DNA of 64,000 bases from Nocardia jiangxiensis NBRC 101359 (GCF_000308615.1 NZ_BAGB01000041.1:248001-312000), one strand, 5' to 3'. Counted from the first letter of the stretch, positions 8,398 through 31,054 are shown. Notes: a model not told the origin generated them from the sequence alone. A program made the numbers and translations.

Positions 8398-8724
8398 TCA
8401 GCGCAGCCGCTCGGCCTCCTTCGCCAGGGTGATCAGCGCGCCGGTCAACTCCAGCAACTCACCGTGATCCGCACCCTCGGCGACCGCGGTCGCGACATCC
8501 TCCGCAGCGCAGCGCGCAGCGAACCAGCGATCGGCCAGATCGGCCGCCTCCTGTGCGCTCAGCACCACCGAGTCCTCCGGAATTCCGGTGCCCTCCAAGC
8601 CTTTCCGGTGCTCGTAGGCCCGTTGGCGACAGGACTGCCGACAGTACCGGCGGCGACGCCCGACTTCGGATTCAGCGATCTGCCGTCCACACCAGGAACA
8701 GGACGACAGGACACGGCGCGACAT
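8398..8724 (-). CDS. Small Cys-containing protein divergent from rbpA (Rv2049c-like by position)
   Basis: The 108-residue protein has an N-terminal Cys cluster, CSWCG then YCRQSCRQRAYEHR, which could bind zinc in a C-x2-C...C-x3-C arrangement. An Ala/Glu-rich, likely helical C-terminus follows. The gene diverges from rbpA, the same arrangement as the conserved Rv2049c-Rv2050 pair of M. tuberculosis, so it is likely the orthologue. The function of that protein is not established to my knowledge. ATG 8724 is used; longer in-frame starts would run into the intergenic region shared with rbpA. Confidence 0.7.
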   Translation of the reverse strand: MSRRVLSSCSWCGRQIAESEVGRRRRYCRQSCRQRAYEHRKGLEGTGIPEDSVVLSAQEAADLADRWFAARCAAEDVATAVAEGADHGELLELTGALITLAKEAERLR

Positions 8725-8846
8725 GACCCGACACCCTAACGGGCGAATGTGCGGTCGCCACGCGGGGCACACCGTTTTCCCCCGGTTGGGACGGTTATTT
8801 CTCCCCACCGGTGGCAACCCGTAAAATGCAGGGGTTGACCGTCGCC

Positions 8847-8873
8847 GGGAACTGAACCTGGGCATGGCGCGTT
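8847..8873 (+). promoter_or_regulatory. SigH/SigR-type (thiol-stress) promoter of rbpA
   Basis: GGGAAC at 8847-8852 is separated by 17 nt from CGTT at 8870-8873 (18 nt from GTT). This matches the SigR/SigH consensus GGGAAT-N18-GTT. It lies about 48 bp ahead of the rbpA ATG. A separate TAAAAT at 8822-8827 could be the -10 of a housekeeping promoter. In Streptomyces, rbpA is a known SigR target, which fits. Confidence 0.75.
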
Positions 8874-8920
8874 ATATCAGAGTAGAACGTTGCCGACAGG
8901 CTAAGAGAGGACCGCACACC

Positions 8921-9256
8921 ATGGCAGATCGCGTACTCCGAGGCAGCCGACTCGGAGCGGTGAGCTACGAGACCGACCGGGACCACGACCTGGCACCCCG
9001 TCGGGTGGCGCGGTACCGGACCGACAACGGCGAAGAGTTCGATGTGCCCTTCGCCGACGACGCCGAGATCCCGCCCACCTGGCTGTGCCGCAACGGTCAG
9101 GAAGGCATCCTGATCGAGGGCACCACCCAGGAGCCCAAGAAGGTCAAGCCCCCGCGCACCCACTGGGACATGCTGCTCGAGCGCCGCTCCAAGGACGAGC
9201 TCGAGGAACTCCTGCAGGAGCGCCTGGAGCTGCTGAAGACCCGCCGCGGCCGGTAG
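8921..9256 (+). CDS. rbpA: RNA polymerase-binding protein RbpA
   Basis: The 111-residue product is the size of mycobacterial RbpA. It has the N-terminal MADRVLRGSRLGAVSYE tail, the central core around EFDVPFADDAEIPPTWLCRNG, a basic linker KKVKPPRTHWDMLLERR, and a C-terminal sigma-interacting helix ELEELLQERLELLK. RbpA binds RNA polymerase and group I/II sigma factors and stabilises the open complex. ATG 8921 is chosen over upstream in-frame codons because AGAGAGG lies at 8904-8910 and the length then equals the family. A thiol-stress promoter precedes it and a 20-bp-stem terminator follows. Confidence 0.97.
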   Translation: MADRVLRGSRLGAVSYETDRDHDLAPRRVARYRTDNGEEFDVPFADDAEIPPTWLCRNGQEGILIEGTTQEPKKVKPPRTHWDMLLERRSKDELEELLQERLELLKTRRGR

Positions 9257-9263
9257 CCCGAAC

Positions 9264-9307
9264 CGCGAAGAGCCGCATTCACCATCCGGTGAATGCGGCT
9301 CTTCGCG
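9264..9307. terminator. Bidirectional terminator between rbpA and the NRPS/ABC operon
   Basis: A perfect 20-bp inverted repeat (9264-9283 and 9288-9307) closes a 4-nt ATCC loop. It sits 8 nt after the rbpA stop and 18 nt beyond the stop of the convergent permease gene, so it can end both units. Confidence 0.9.
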
Positions 9308-9325
9308 TCCGAGCAGCGGGCCGGC

Positions 9326-10201
9326 CTAGCTCGAGACTTTGCGGTACTGGATCAGTGCCAGCGGCATCGCGATCACCAGGATCACCAGCGAGCAGATGAT
9401 CGAGTACTCGACGCAGTGGTCCGCGGGCCAGCCGTGCGGGACCTTGAACGACGGGGGTGAGCCGTTGTCGAACAGTTTGCGGCCCGCGGCCGAAACCGCC
9501 GTGATCGGATTCCACTGCGCGATCGTGCGCAGCGGGCCGGGCAGGGTCTCCGCGGAGATGAAGGCCGAGGAGATGAACGTCAGCGGGAACATCCAGATCA
9601 GCCCCGCGCTCTGCGCCACCTCGACGTTCGGGGAGAGCAGGCCGGTCAGCGCGCCCACCCACGACATCGCGAAGGCGAACAGCAGGATCACCGCGAAAGC
9701 CGCTACCGCACTGAGGAATCCGCCGTTGATGCGCCAGCCGACCAGATATCCGCAGGCGACCATCACCGCCAGCGACAGGATGTTCACCACCAGGTCGGAC
9801 AGCGTGCGGCCCATCAGCACCGCCAGCCGCGACATCGGCAGCGTGCGCATCCGGTCGATGATGCCCTTCTGCAGATCGTTGGCCAGGCCGACCGTGGTGA
9901 ATGCCGCGTTGAACGCCACCGTCTGGGTGAAGATTCCGGCCAGCAGGAATTCCCGGTACTGACCGCCGCCCAGTGACGCACCGAAGATGTAGGCGAACAG
10001 GAATACGAACATCAGCGGCTGCACCGTGGCGGTCACCAGCAGCGTCGGCACCCGCAGGATCGTGAGCAGATTCCGGTACGCGACGATGGCGCTGTCCCGG
10101 AAGACCCGCACCGGGGCCGGGATCGGACGTACTCCCGTCGCCGGATCCTCGTGCGCCGCAGCCGTTTCCGACGGCGCCTGCGCGAGTTCGACGGTACTCA
10201 C
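9326..10201 (-). CDS. ABC-2 type export permease (DrrB-like)
   Basis: The 291-residue protein has about 45 polar N-terminal residues, then six membrane helices in ABC-2 permease order. It includes TVQPLMFVFLFAYIFGASLGGG after helix one, the cytoplasmic motif GLANDLQKGIIDRMRTLPMSR typical of daunorubicin-resistance permeases, and LPGPLRTIAQWNPITAVS near the C-terminus. It should form an exporter with the ATPase encoded just upstream; the two genes overlap by 4 nt (ATGA), so translation is coupled. As the last gene of the NRPS operon, it probably exports the peptide product or its lipid conjugate. Confidence 0.92.
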   Translation of the reverse strand: MSTVELAQAPSETAAAHEDPATGVRPIPAPVRVFRDSAIVAYRNLLTILRVPTLLVTATVQPLMFVFLFAYIFGASLGGGQYREFLLAGIFTQTVAFNAAFTTVGLANDLQKGIIDRMRTLPMSRLAVLMGRTLSDLVVNILSLAVMVACGYLVGWRINGGFLSAVAAFAVILLFAFAMSWVGALTGLLSPNVEVAQSAGLIWMFPLTFISSAFISAETLPGPLRTIAQWNPITAVSAAGRKLFDNGSPPSFKVPHGWPADHCVEYSIICSLVILVIAMPLALIQYRKVSS

Positions 10202-11186
10202 GACATGATCTCCTCTGCTACGTCTTCATCGGTTTCGGACGTCTCCTCGGGCGCGGCGGGCGCACCGGTCAGAGACAGGAACACATCGTCGAGACTGGGC
10301 CGGTTCACGACGGCGTCGACCACGCAGACGCCCGCGTCGTCCAGGCGGCGCAGCGCCTCGACCATGGTGCGCGAGCCCTCGCCCACCACGATCGCGACCT
10401 CGTCCGTCCCGGCCTCGTGCGACGGCTCACCGATCCCCACCTCGGCCAGGACCGATTTCGCCGCCTGCGGATCCTGTCCGGCGGCCAGGGTGACGGTGAG
10501 CCGGTCGCCGCCGATGGAGGTCTTCAGCTCGTCGGCCGAGCCGCGGGCGATCACCCGGCCGCGGTCGATCACGGTGATCCGATCGGCCAGCAGATCGGCC
10601 TCCTCCAGGTACTGCGTGGTCAGCAGCACGGTGGTGCCGTCGTCGACCAGGTCGCCGATGACGCGCCACATGTCCAGGCGACCGCGCGGATCCAGGCCCG
10701 TGGTCGGCTCGTCCAGGACGACGACCGTCGGCCGGGCCAGCAGCGCACCCGCCAGATCGAGGCGGCGCGCCATACCGCCGGAGTACGTACCGGCCCGCCG
10801 GCCCGCAGCATGATCCAGGCCCAGCGCCGAGAGCAGCTCGGTGGCGCGGGCGGCGGCCTGTTTGTGCGACATCCCGTACAGCCGCGCCACCATGCGCAGA
10901 TTCTCGAATCCGGACAGATTCGCATCCACCGCCGCGTACTGCCCGGACAGGCCGATGCGGGTGCGGGCCCGCGCGGGCTCGCCCAGCACGTCGACGCCCG
11001 CCACCCGCACCGACCCGGCGGTGGGCTTGAGCAGCGTGGTGACGATGCGCACCGTCGTGGTCTTCCCGGCCCCATTGGGGCCCAGCAGCCCCATCACGGT
11101 GCCGCTGGGGATTTCCAGGTCGATTCCGTCCAGGACGCGAACCCGGCCGTACTTCTTCACCAATCCGGCGACCTCCACCGCCAGGG

Positions 11187-11190
<4 letters not shown>
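10198..11190 (-). CDS. ABC exporter ATPase (DrrA-like)
   Basis: The 330-residue protein has Walker A GPNGAGKTT (residues 37-45), an ABC signature YSGGMARRLDLA near residue 138, Walker B VVVLDEPTTGLDP near residue 160, and the H-loop region TVLLTTQYLEEAD. The extra C-terminal DUF4162-like part (from about residue 225) is typical of DrrA-type ATPases that work with ABC-2 permeases. It overlaps the NRPS stop and the permease start by 4 nt each. The layout NRPS-ATPase-permease argues for a dedicated product exporter. Confidence 0.93.
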
Positions 11191-24875
<13,685 letters not shown>

Positions 24876-24920
24876 CAATCACTCCGTTCTGCCGCTGTTG
24901 ACGCAACTCCCCGAGCATCG

Positions 24921-24950
24921 CCACGGTGGGCATGCATGCGCCGACCGTGG
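24921..24950 (-). promoter_or_regulatory. Hairpin or operator in the NRPS leader
   Basis: CCACGGT-n-GGC and GCC-n-ACCGTGG form an 11-bp stem with one mismatch around the 8-nt loop ATGCATGC. It is 46-75 nt upstream of the NRPS ATG. It could act as an RNA hairpin in the leader or as a dimeric repressor site in DNA. The rest of the 256-bp space up to lnt shows no IdeR-type iron box. Confidence 0.5.
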
Positions 24951-25134
24951 GACCTGATCCACGCCCTACTATTCGGAGCGTCGGGACGTGCGGATCGGTA
25001 GCGATTTCGTAATGTTCTGATTCGAACAGCGTTGGCGGATAGGACCTTTAGTCAGCTACCTCTTCGCAAACCTCGCGATTACATTCGATCACGCAGAGAG
25101 AACGGGTGACACCGGGAGCCTGATCCGGAAACGC

Positions 25135-26829
25135 TTACATCCGCGGCTGGCGACCGACCCGGTCGCCGACAGCCTCATCATCCGCCGGTTCCGGGGACGG
25201 CATGGTTCGCCGCCGAATAGCCGAAGCCACAACAGCAATCCCGGCCACGATACACAACACCCACTCGGGCCACGAAGCCAGCGCGGTCGCGGGTGTCGTG
25301 TTGTGCCGCAGCGGCAGCGCCGCCTCGAGCCGTGCGGGCACGAATTTCGACGTCTCCTGCTGCACCGTACCGTCGGCGGTGATGATCGCGCTGACCCCGG
25401 AAGTAGCCGCCACGACCAGCGCGCGACCGTGTTCCACCGCGCGCACCCGGGACATGGCCAGTTGCTGGTAGGTCATCTCGCTGTCGCCGAAGGTGGCGTT
25501 GTTGGTGGGCACGGTCAGCAGCTGCGCGCCCGCGTGCATCGAATCCTCGAACGCGCGGTCGAAGGCGACCTCGTAACAAGTTGCCACACCGATTGCTACC
25601 GGCGCACCGCCACGCAGGAGCTGGGCGTGCACCACGCCGTCACCGTGGCCGGGCACGAAATATCCGGCTCGATCGGCGTATTTCGAGAAGTGCCGGAAGA
25701 AGTCCCGGTACGGCAGGTATTCGCCGAACGGCTGGATGATCTTCTTGTCGTGCCGCTCGCCCGGACCGTCGGCCCCGTTCCAGACGATGACCGAATTGGT
25801 GGTCGTCTCGTCGTCGTTCACCAGCACCGCGCCGACCAGGATCGGCGCGTGGATCCGCTCGGATACGGCGGTGATCTCCGCGTACGCGTCACTGTTGCGT
25901 AACGGATCGATATCGGATGAGTTCTCCGGCCAGATCACCACATCAGGCTGCGCCGCACGGCCCGCGGCGACGGCGTCGGCCAGCGCCGCGGTCTCCCGGA
26001 CGTGGTTGTCCAGCACCGCGCGTCGCTGCGCATTGAAGTCCAGGCCCAGGCGCGGCACGCTGCCCTGGATGGCGGCGACCGTGATCGTCCGGTCGCCGTC
26101 GGTCGGCGCGGGCAGGGCGGTGCGGAAGATCAGCCCGGCGACCGGAACGAGAACCACAACCGCTGCGGCGGTGGCGATTCCGATTCGCCACCGGACCCCG
26201 CGCCGCTCGCGCAGGCCGATGATGAAGGCCGCCAACGCCGTTCCGGTCAGCGCCACCGCGAAACTCACCCCGGGCGCGCCGCCGAGCCAGGCCAGTGGCA
26301 GGTACCAACCGTCGCCCTGACCGAATGCCAGTCGGCCCCAGGGGAATCCGCCGAACGGGAAATTCGAGCGACCCCATTCGGTGAGGGTCCACGTCGTCGC
26401 CACCCACAGCGGCCAGCCCGGCAACACGCTCACCAGCCGAGCCAGCAGGCCGAACAGCCCGACGTAGATCGCGCACGCCAGCGACAGGCCCAGCCACGGC
26501 ATCGGACCGACGTAGATGCCCGTCCAGGGTAGCAGCGGCACGAAGAAGGCCAGGCCCGCGAGCAGCCCGTAACCGAATCCGCCGCGCAGCGTGCGGGTCG
26601 ACCGCACCACCAGGGTCAGCAGCGCGATGCCGAGCGGGGCCAGATACCAGCAGGTGCGCGGCGGGAAACTCGCGTAGATCAGCAGGCCCGCCACGATCGC
26701 GCCGATCAGGCGCACGAGCGCCGGATGCCGCGTTGCGGCGGCGGTCAGTCGCGGGAGCGGACCCGTTGCGGCGCGGGGGTTCTCGTGGTCCTGTCGCACG
26801 TCCACGAGCTCGTCCCTCTCACGCCGCAT
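25135..26829 (-). CDS. lnt: Apolipoprotein N-acyltransferase, stand-alone Lnt form
   Basis: The 564-residue membrane enzyme adds the third acyl chain to lipoproteins. The N-terminal half has about six helices, starting near residue 35 (RLIGAIVAGLLIYASFPP). The C-terminal nitrilase domain has the triad: Glu in VIWPENSSDID, Lys in HDKKIIQPFGEYLPY, and Cys in ATCYEVAFD. In M. tuberculosis the orthologous Ppm1 (Rv2051c) continues into a polyprenol-phosphate mannose synthase domain; this protein ends after the last helix, so that activity must be elsewhere. ATG 26829 overlaps the upstream amidohydrolase gene by 11 nt. A GTG at 26805 preceded by GAGAGG is an equally possible start. Confidence 0.92.
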   Translation of the reverse strand: MRRERDELVDVRQDHENPRAATGPLPRLTAAATRHPALVRLIGAIVAGLLIYASFPPRTCWYLAPLGIALLTLVVRSTRTLRGGFGYGLLAGLAFFVPLLPWTGIYVGPMPWLGLSLACAIYVGLFGLLARLVSVLPGWPLWVATTWTLTEWGRSNFPFGGFPWGRLAFGQGDGWYLPLAWLGGAPGVSFAVALTGTALAAFIIGLRERRGVRWRIGIATAAAVVVLVPVAGLIFRTALPAPTDGDRTITVAAIQGSVPRLGLDFNAQRRAVLDNHVRETAALADAVAAGRAAQPDVVIWPENSSDIDPLRNSDAYAEITAVSERIHAPILVGAVLVNDDETTTNSVIVWNGADGPGERHDKKIIQPFGEYLPYRDFFRHFSKYADRAGYFVPGHGDGVVHAQLLRGGAPVAIGVATCYEVAFDRAFEDSMHAGAQLLTVPTNNATFGDSEMTYQQLAMSRVRAVEHGRALVVAATSGVSAIITADGTVQQETSKFVPARLEAALPLRHNTTPATALASWPEWVLCIVAGIAVVASAIRRRTMPSPEPADDEAVGDRVGRQPRM

Positions 26830-28417
26830 AAATGGTGTTTCCCCGGTGCACGGTACGCAGGCAGCGCGGCAGCGGCGCGCCCGGGTCGAGCGGGGGCAGA
26901 CCCGGAACCCGGGACCGCGGATCGGTGGACCAGCGCTGCACCGTATCCGAGGCCGCGGCCACCACCAGATCGGCCGCGTCCCAGATCGCGTAGGAGGCGG
27001 GCGCACCGGGCGTCAGGGTGCCGGCCACGCCGTCCCGCACGCCACCGGCCCGCCACGCACCGCGGGTGGCCGCGGCGAACGCGGCGCGCGGGGAGATCTG
27101 CTGTCCGGGAGTGCGGTGATGGGCGGCCGCACGCACCGCGGCCCACGGATTCAACTCGGTGACCGGGGCATCCGAGCCGATCGCCAGGCCGATCCCCGCG
27201 GCCGCCATGGCCGCGAAGGGATTCAGCTCGGCGGCGCGCTCGGCGCCCAGACGCGCGGCGTACATACCGTCCGGCCCACCCCAGGCCGCGTCGAATCCCG
27301 GTTGCACACTGGCGAGTACGCCGAATTCGGCGAAGATCGAGATCTGCTCGAGACCGATCGCCTCGGCATGCTCCACCCGGTGGCCGCGAGCGGCGAGCGC
27401 GGGACCGCCCATCTCGGCGGCGACTCGGGCCACCGCATCGGCCACGGCCGTGACGGCCGCATCGCCGATGGCGTGGAATCCGGCCTGGATCCCGGCCTCG
27501 GTGCACGCGCTCAGATGGGCGGCGATGGCATCGACGTCGAGATATCCGAGACCGAGGGTGTCCCGATCGGCATAGGGCGCGTGCAGCCAGGCGGTGTGCG
27601 AGCCGAGTGAGCCGTCGACGAACAGGTCTCCGGCCAGCCCGTGTACGCCGAGTTCCTTGACCAGGGTGCGGGCCTCGTCGGCGGTGCGCACCGCCGCACC
27701 CCAGTAGGCACGGACCTCGACGCCGTGCTCGAACGCCAGCAATTCGGTCACATCGTCCGGGCCGGAGATCTGCGGTCCGGCGCATTCGTGCACGGCCACA
27801 ACGCCGTTGGCGGCGGCATGGTCGAGCGCCGCGCGACGGGCGCGGTCACGCTGAGAGCGATCGAGCCGATCGAGTACGGCGCTGCGGGCGAGATGATGCG
27901 CCTGCGCGCACAGCGGCTCACCGCGGGTGTATCCCGCCGCGGTGGCGATCTGCGGCACCGATTCCAGCAGGGCGGTCGAGACGACCGCCGAATGTGCGTC
28001 CACGCGAACGAGATACACGATCCGGCCGGGTCCGGCCGCGGCATCGATCTCCGCCGACGCGGGCGGGCGGGCCTGCGGCCACGCGGTCTCGTCCCAGCCC
28101 TCGCCGATGATCACCGCGTCGGGATGCGTGCGCGCGTACTCGCCCACCAGGGCCAGGCACTGCTCCAGCGACGTCGCCCCGGACAGATCCAGTCCGGTGA
28201 TCTGCAAACCCAGCGCGGTCACGTGCACGTGCGGATCGACGAAGCCGGGCGCGACGAACGCACCGTCCAGATCGATGACCTCCGCACCGGGATACAGCGC
28301 CCGCCCCGGCCGCTCGGCGCCCAACCACACCACCATGCCGTCCTCGACCGCCATCGATGTGGCATCGGGCGAACTCGGGCTGTGGATGCGACCGCCGACC
28401 AGCAACTGGGTACTCAC
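26819..28417 (-). CDS. YtcJ-type amidohydrolase (Rv2052c-like by position)
   Basis: The 532-residue protein is a metal-dependent amidohydrolase. It has the N-terminal metal pair in APGFVDPHVHV, VVAVHECAGP, FHAIGDAAV and RVEHAEAIG, which supply more histidines, and IGSDAPVTELNPW with the conserved Asp. The length fits the YtcJ/AepA-like group, whose substrates are mostly unknown. The gene overlaps lnt by about 11 nt and forms an operon with it, an arrangement that resembles Rv2052c-Rv2051c. It starts at ATG 28417 and is separated from fxsA by a terminator. Confidence 0.88.
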   Translation of the reverse strand: MSTQLLVGGRIHSPSSPDATSMAVEDGMVVWLGAERPGRALYPGAEVIDLDGAFVAPGFVDPHVHVTALGLQITGLDLSGATSLEQCLALVGEYARTHPDAVIIGEGWDETAWPQARPPASAEIDAAAGPGRIVYLVRVDAHSAVVSTALLESVPQIATAAGYTRGEPLCAQAHHLARSAVLDRLDRSQRDRARRAALDHAAANGVVAVHECAGPQISGPDDVTELLAFEHGVEVRAYWGAAVRTADEARTLVKELGVHGLAGDLFVDGSLGSHTAWLHAPYADRDTLGLGYLDVDAIAAHLSACTEAGIQAGFHAIGDAAVTAVADAVARVAAEMGGPALAARGHRVEHAEAIGLEQISIFAEFGVLASVQPGFDAAWGGPDGMYAARLGAERAAELNPFAAMAAAGIGLAIGSDAPVTELNPWAAVRAAAHHRTPGQQISPRAAFAAATRGAWRAGGVRDGVAGTLTPGAPASYAIWDAADLVVAAASDTVQRWSTDPRSRVPGLPPLDPGAPLPRCLRTVHRGNTIYAA

Positions 28418-28486
28418 GGCTCATCAGTCTGCCGCACGGCGTTTTGCGCACCGGCCCCGGCGTCACGGCGTCCTGCACGACAGCGA

Positions 28487-28516
28487 GATCCGGATGGTGT
28501 CACCACCATCCGGATC
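28487..28516 (-). terminator. Terminator after fxsA
   Basis: A perfect 13-bp stem (GATCCGGATGGTG and its complement) closes a 4-nt TCAC loop. It starts 18 nt beyond the fxsA stop and should separate fxsA from the amidohydrolase-lnt operon. Confidence 0.85.
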
Positions 28517-28534
28517 CGGTGTGCACGAGGTCGG

Positions 28535-29017
28535 TTACCGGCCGTCGAGCATCGGGCGGGCAGGGCCCTGACCGTCGTCGTAGTACTCCTGCACGACGAC
28601 GCCGTCGACCACGTCACCGGACGGGTCGACGACCACGCCGCGGTAACCGGCGGCCATGCTCAGCCGGTCGATCCGGCGGGTGGCGAAGGCCGAGACGACC
28701 GGGCGCAGCAGGCGACGGGTGGGCAGCAGCAGAAGCAGGCCGAGCACCGAGGTGACCAGGCCGGGGACGAACATGGCGACCGCACCCAGGGTGACCAGCG
28801 CACCGTCGGCGACCGCGGTGCCGGGAGCGATCTCCCCGCGACTCGCGCGCCGGAACTGGTCGAACACCCGGCGGCCCTGCGAGCGCACCAGGATCAGCCC
28901 CAGCCCTGAACAGGCGATGAGCAGCAGAATGGTTGCGACGACACCGATGAAGTGGCCGACCACGACGAGGGCGGCGATCTCGACGACGAGGTAGAGAGCG
29001 AACAGCAGCGCGGGCAT
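28535..29017 (-). CDS. fxsA: FxsA-family cytoplasmic membrane protein
   Basis: The 160-residue protein has the FxsA pattern: an N-terminal membrane pair (LLFALYLVVEIAALVVVGHFIG, TILLLIACSGLGLILVRSQG), a short polar part FDQFRRASRGEIAPGTAVADGALV, then a C-terminal membrane hairpin ending PTRRLLRPVV and a polar tail. FxsA is named for suppressing F exclusion of phage T7 when overproduced in E. coli; its normal role is unclear. ATG 29017 is chosen because AAAGGA lies about 6 nt upstream. An in-frame ATG at 29038 lacks a well-placed site. Confidence 0.9.
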   Translation of the reverse strand: MPALLFALYLVVEIAALVVVGHFIGVVATILLLIACSGLGLILVRSQGRRVFDQFRRASRGEIAPGTAVADGALVTLGAVAMFVPGLVTSVLGLLLLLPTRRLLRPVVSAFATRRIDRLSMAAGYRGVVVDPSGDVVDGVVVQEYYDDGQGPARPMLDGR

Positions 29018-29104
29018 GGCGATCCTTTCGAAAACCATCTACCCCATGCAACGACCGGATCGTCCGTTTTTCTCCCGATCCCGCCTGAGCAGTCGCTGAG
29101 AATC

Positions 29105-29764
29105 TCAGGCGCCCGGCCGCACCAGCCCGGTCTCGTAGGCCAGCACCACCGCCTGCACCCGATCGCGCAGACCGAGTTTGGTGAGCACCCGGCCGACATG
29201 GGTTTTCACCGTGGCCTCGGACAGGAACAGTTCCGCGGCGATCTCGGCGTTGGAGCGTCCGGCGGCGATCTGCTCGAGCACCTCGCGCTCGCGGGCGGTG
29301 AGCACATCGAGTACGGCCGCGTCGCGGGTGCTGCCCGGATCGTCCGCGATGAGCCGATCCAGCAGACGTTTGGTCACCTTCGGGGAGACCACCGCGTCAC
29401 CGGCGGCGACGCTGCGGATCGCCGAGATCAGATCCTCGGGCGGGGTGTCCTTGAGCAGGAAGCCGCTCGCGCCCGCGCGCAACGCGCCCAGGGCGTGTTC
29501 GTCCAGGTCGAAGGTGGTCATGACGAGAACCTTGCTGCCACAACCGGATTCGAGGATCTGCCCGGTGGCGGTGACACCGTCCACGACCGGCATCCGCACA
29601 TCCATCAGCACCACGTCCGGGACGAGTTCGCGGGTCCGCTGCACTGCCGCGGCACCGTTGTCGGCCTCCCCGACGACCGTCAGATCGGGATGCGCCCCCA
29701 GCACCATCCGCAGCCCGGCTCGCATCAGTTCCTGGTCGTCGACGACTAGCACGGTGATCGGCAC
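29105..29764 (-). CDS. NarL/LuxR-family response regulator
   Basis: The 219-residue protein has an N-terminal receiver domain (VLVVDDQELMRAGL; phosphoacceptor Asp in VVLMDVRMP; conserved Lys in FLLKDTPPEDL) and a C-terminal LuxR-type helix-turn-helix (LTAREREVLEQIAAGRSNAEIAAELFLSEATVKTHV, quoted here as positions 150-185). It is the partner of the histidine kinase gene 84 bp upstream. GTG 29764 gives the usual start just before the first receiver strand. The stimulus and targets are not visible. Confidence 0.92.
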   Translation of the reverse strand: MPITVLVVDDQELMRAGLRMVLGAHPDLTVVGEADNGAAAVQRTRELVPDVVLMDVRMPVVDGVTATGQILESGCGSKVLVMTTFDLDEHALGALRAGASGFLLKDTPPEDLISAIRSVAAGDAVVSPKVTKRLLDRLIADDPGSTRDAAVLDVLTAREREVLEQIAAGRSNAEIAAELFLSEATVKTHVGRVLTKLGLRDRVQAVVLAYETGLVRPGA

Positions 29765-29848
29765 GTGACCAACATACTGGGACCGCGTTCCCACCTCGCC
29801 CCAACCGATCCGGTCGCCGTCGGGCCCCGGCACATCCGATCGCCGAGG

Positions 29849-31054
29849 TCACTCGGCGACCTCACGCACGAGCGGTATCGCCGCCCGCACCCGCCAGCCG
29901 CCTTCGGGACGCCGCCCGGCCTCGAGCGCACCCCCCAGCACCGCCACCCGCTCGCGCATACCGACCAGACCGAGGCCGCTGCCCGCGATGCCGTTGCGCA
30001 CCGCGAGGTCCGGTTCGGGCGCCGCGTCGACCAGCGGACCCGCACCGTGACCGAGGTCGCTGACCTCGACCAGGATGTCGGCGTCCCGGCGGTGCACCCG
30101 TACCCACGCCTTCGGGGCCGGTCCCGCATGCCGGAAGGTGTTGGTCAGCGACTCCTGCACGATGCGGTGGACCCCGAGGCTGACCTCGGGAGCCACGTCG
30201 TCGAGCTCACCGGTCATCTCCAACTCGACCGCGAGCCCGGCGCTGCGCATCATCTGCACCACCTTCGCCAATCCGGCGGTGCCGTGCTGGGGCAGTTGTT
30301 CGGGTGCATGCTCGGTGCGCAGCAGCACGACCGTGCGACGCAGTTCACGCAGGGCGTCGCGCCCGGTGGCCGCGATCGTGCCCAGGGCCTGTTCGGCGGC
30401 GTCGGGGTCGCTGCGCAGCGCGAACTTCGCACCGTCGGCCTGCACGACGATGACGCTCACCGCATGCGCGACGATATCGTGCAACTCCCGCGCGATCCGG
30501 GTGCGTTCGGCGGAAACCGCCTCGTGCGCACCGCGTTCGCGGTCGTAGTCGGCCACCGCCAGCCGCGCGGCCACCTCCGTGTCGTACGCGTGCCGGGCGC
30601 CGAGGAATTCGGCGAGCGTCCAGCACAGCGCGTAGAACAGCGTCAGGAACGCCACCGTCATCAGGACCGACTCGCGCAGCAGCAGATCCGTGAGCGCGGC
30701 GTCCACCACCAGACCGACCAGATAGATCAGCCCCTCCCGCCGACCCACGTACGCAACCAGCGTGTACAGCGCGATACCGACCGCCACCAACGCCGTGACC
30801 TGCAAATCCTCCCCGATCAACCGACTGACCACAGTCGACACGATCGCCAGCGCGAGCAGCACCGCCGCACTCGTACGCGGATATTTGCGCCGGAAGATCA
30901 CCGGCACCGGCACGATCACCGCGAAGACGAGATACACCAACAGATTCCGCTTGTGCCCGATGGTCGCCAGATCGACCAGCACCAGCGCGACCGCCAACAT
31001 GGAATCGGCGACGAGCGGTTTCCCCCGAAGCCACAAGCTGAATCGACGCACCAC
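29849..31054 (-). CDS. NarL-type sensor histidine kinase
   Basis: The 401-residue membrane kinase has about five or six helices in the first 165 residues and no large extracellular domain. It then has a HisKA_3 dimerisation helix with the phosphoacceptor His in ARELHDIVAHAVSVIVVQADG, and a HATPase domain with SLGVHRIVQESLTNTFRHAGP (N box) and GSGLGLVGMRERV (G box). The almost purely membrane sensor part resembles kinases that sense envelope stress. It is transcribed with the response regulator gene. Confidence 0.92.
   Translation of the reverse strand: MVRRFSLWLRGKPLVADSMLAVALVLVDLATIGHKRNLLVYLVFAVIVPVPVIFRRKYPRTSAAVLLALAIVSTVVSRLIGEDLQVTALVAVGIALYTLVAYVGRREGLIYLVGLVVDAALTDLLLRESVLMTVAFLTLFYALCWTLAEFLGARHAYDTEVAARLAVADYDRERGAHEAVSAERTRIARELHDIVAHAVSVIVVQADGAKFALRSDPDAAEQALGTIAATGRDALRELRRTVVLLRTEHAPEQLPQHGTAGLAKVVQMMRSAGLAVELEMTGELDDVAPEVSLGVHRIVQESLTNTFRHAGPAPKAWVRVHRRDADILVEVSDLGHGAGPLVDAAPEPDLAVRNGIAGSGLGLVGMRERVAVLGGALEAGRRPEGGWRVRAAIPLVREVAE

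Noticed and set aside
24879..25134. IdeR iron box controlling the NRPS as a siderophore gene
   Set aside because: No TTAGG-x-CCTAA type palindrome was found, so iron regulation is not supported despite the EntF-like features.
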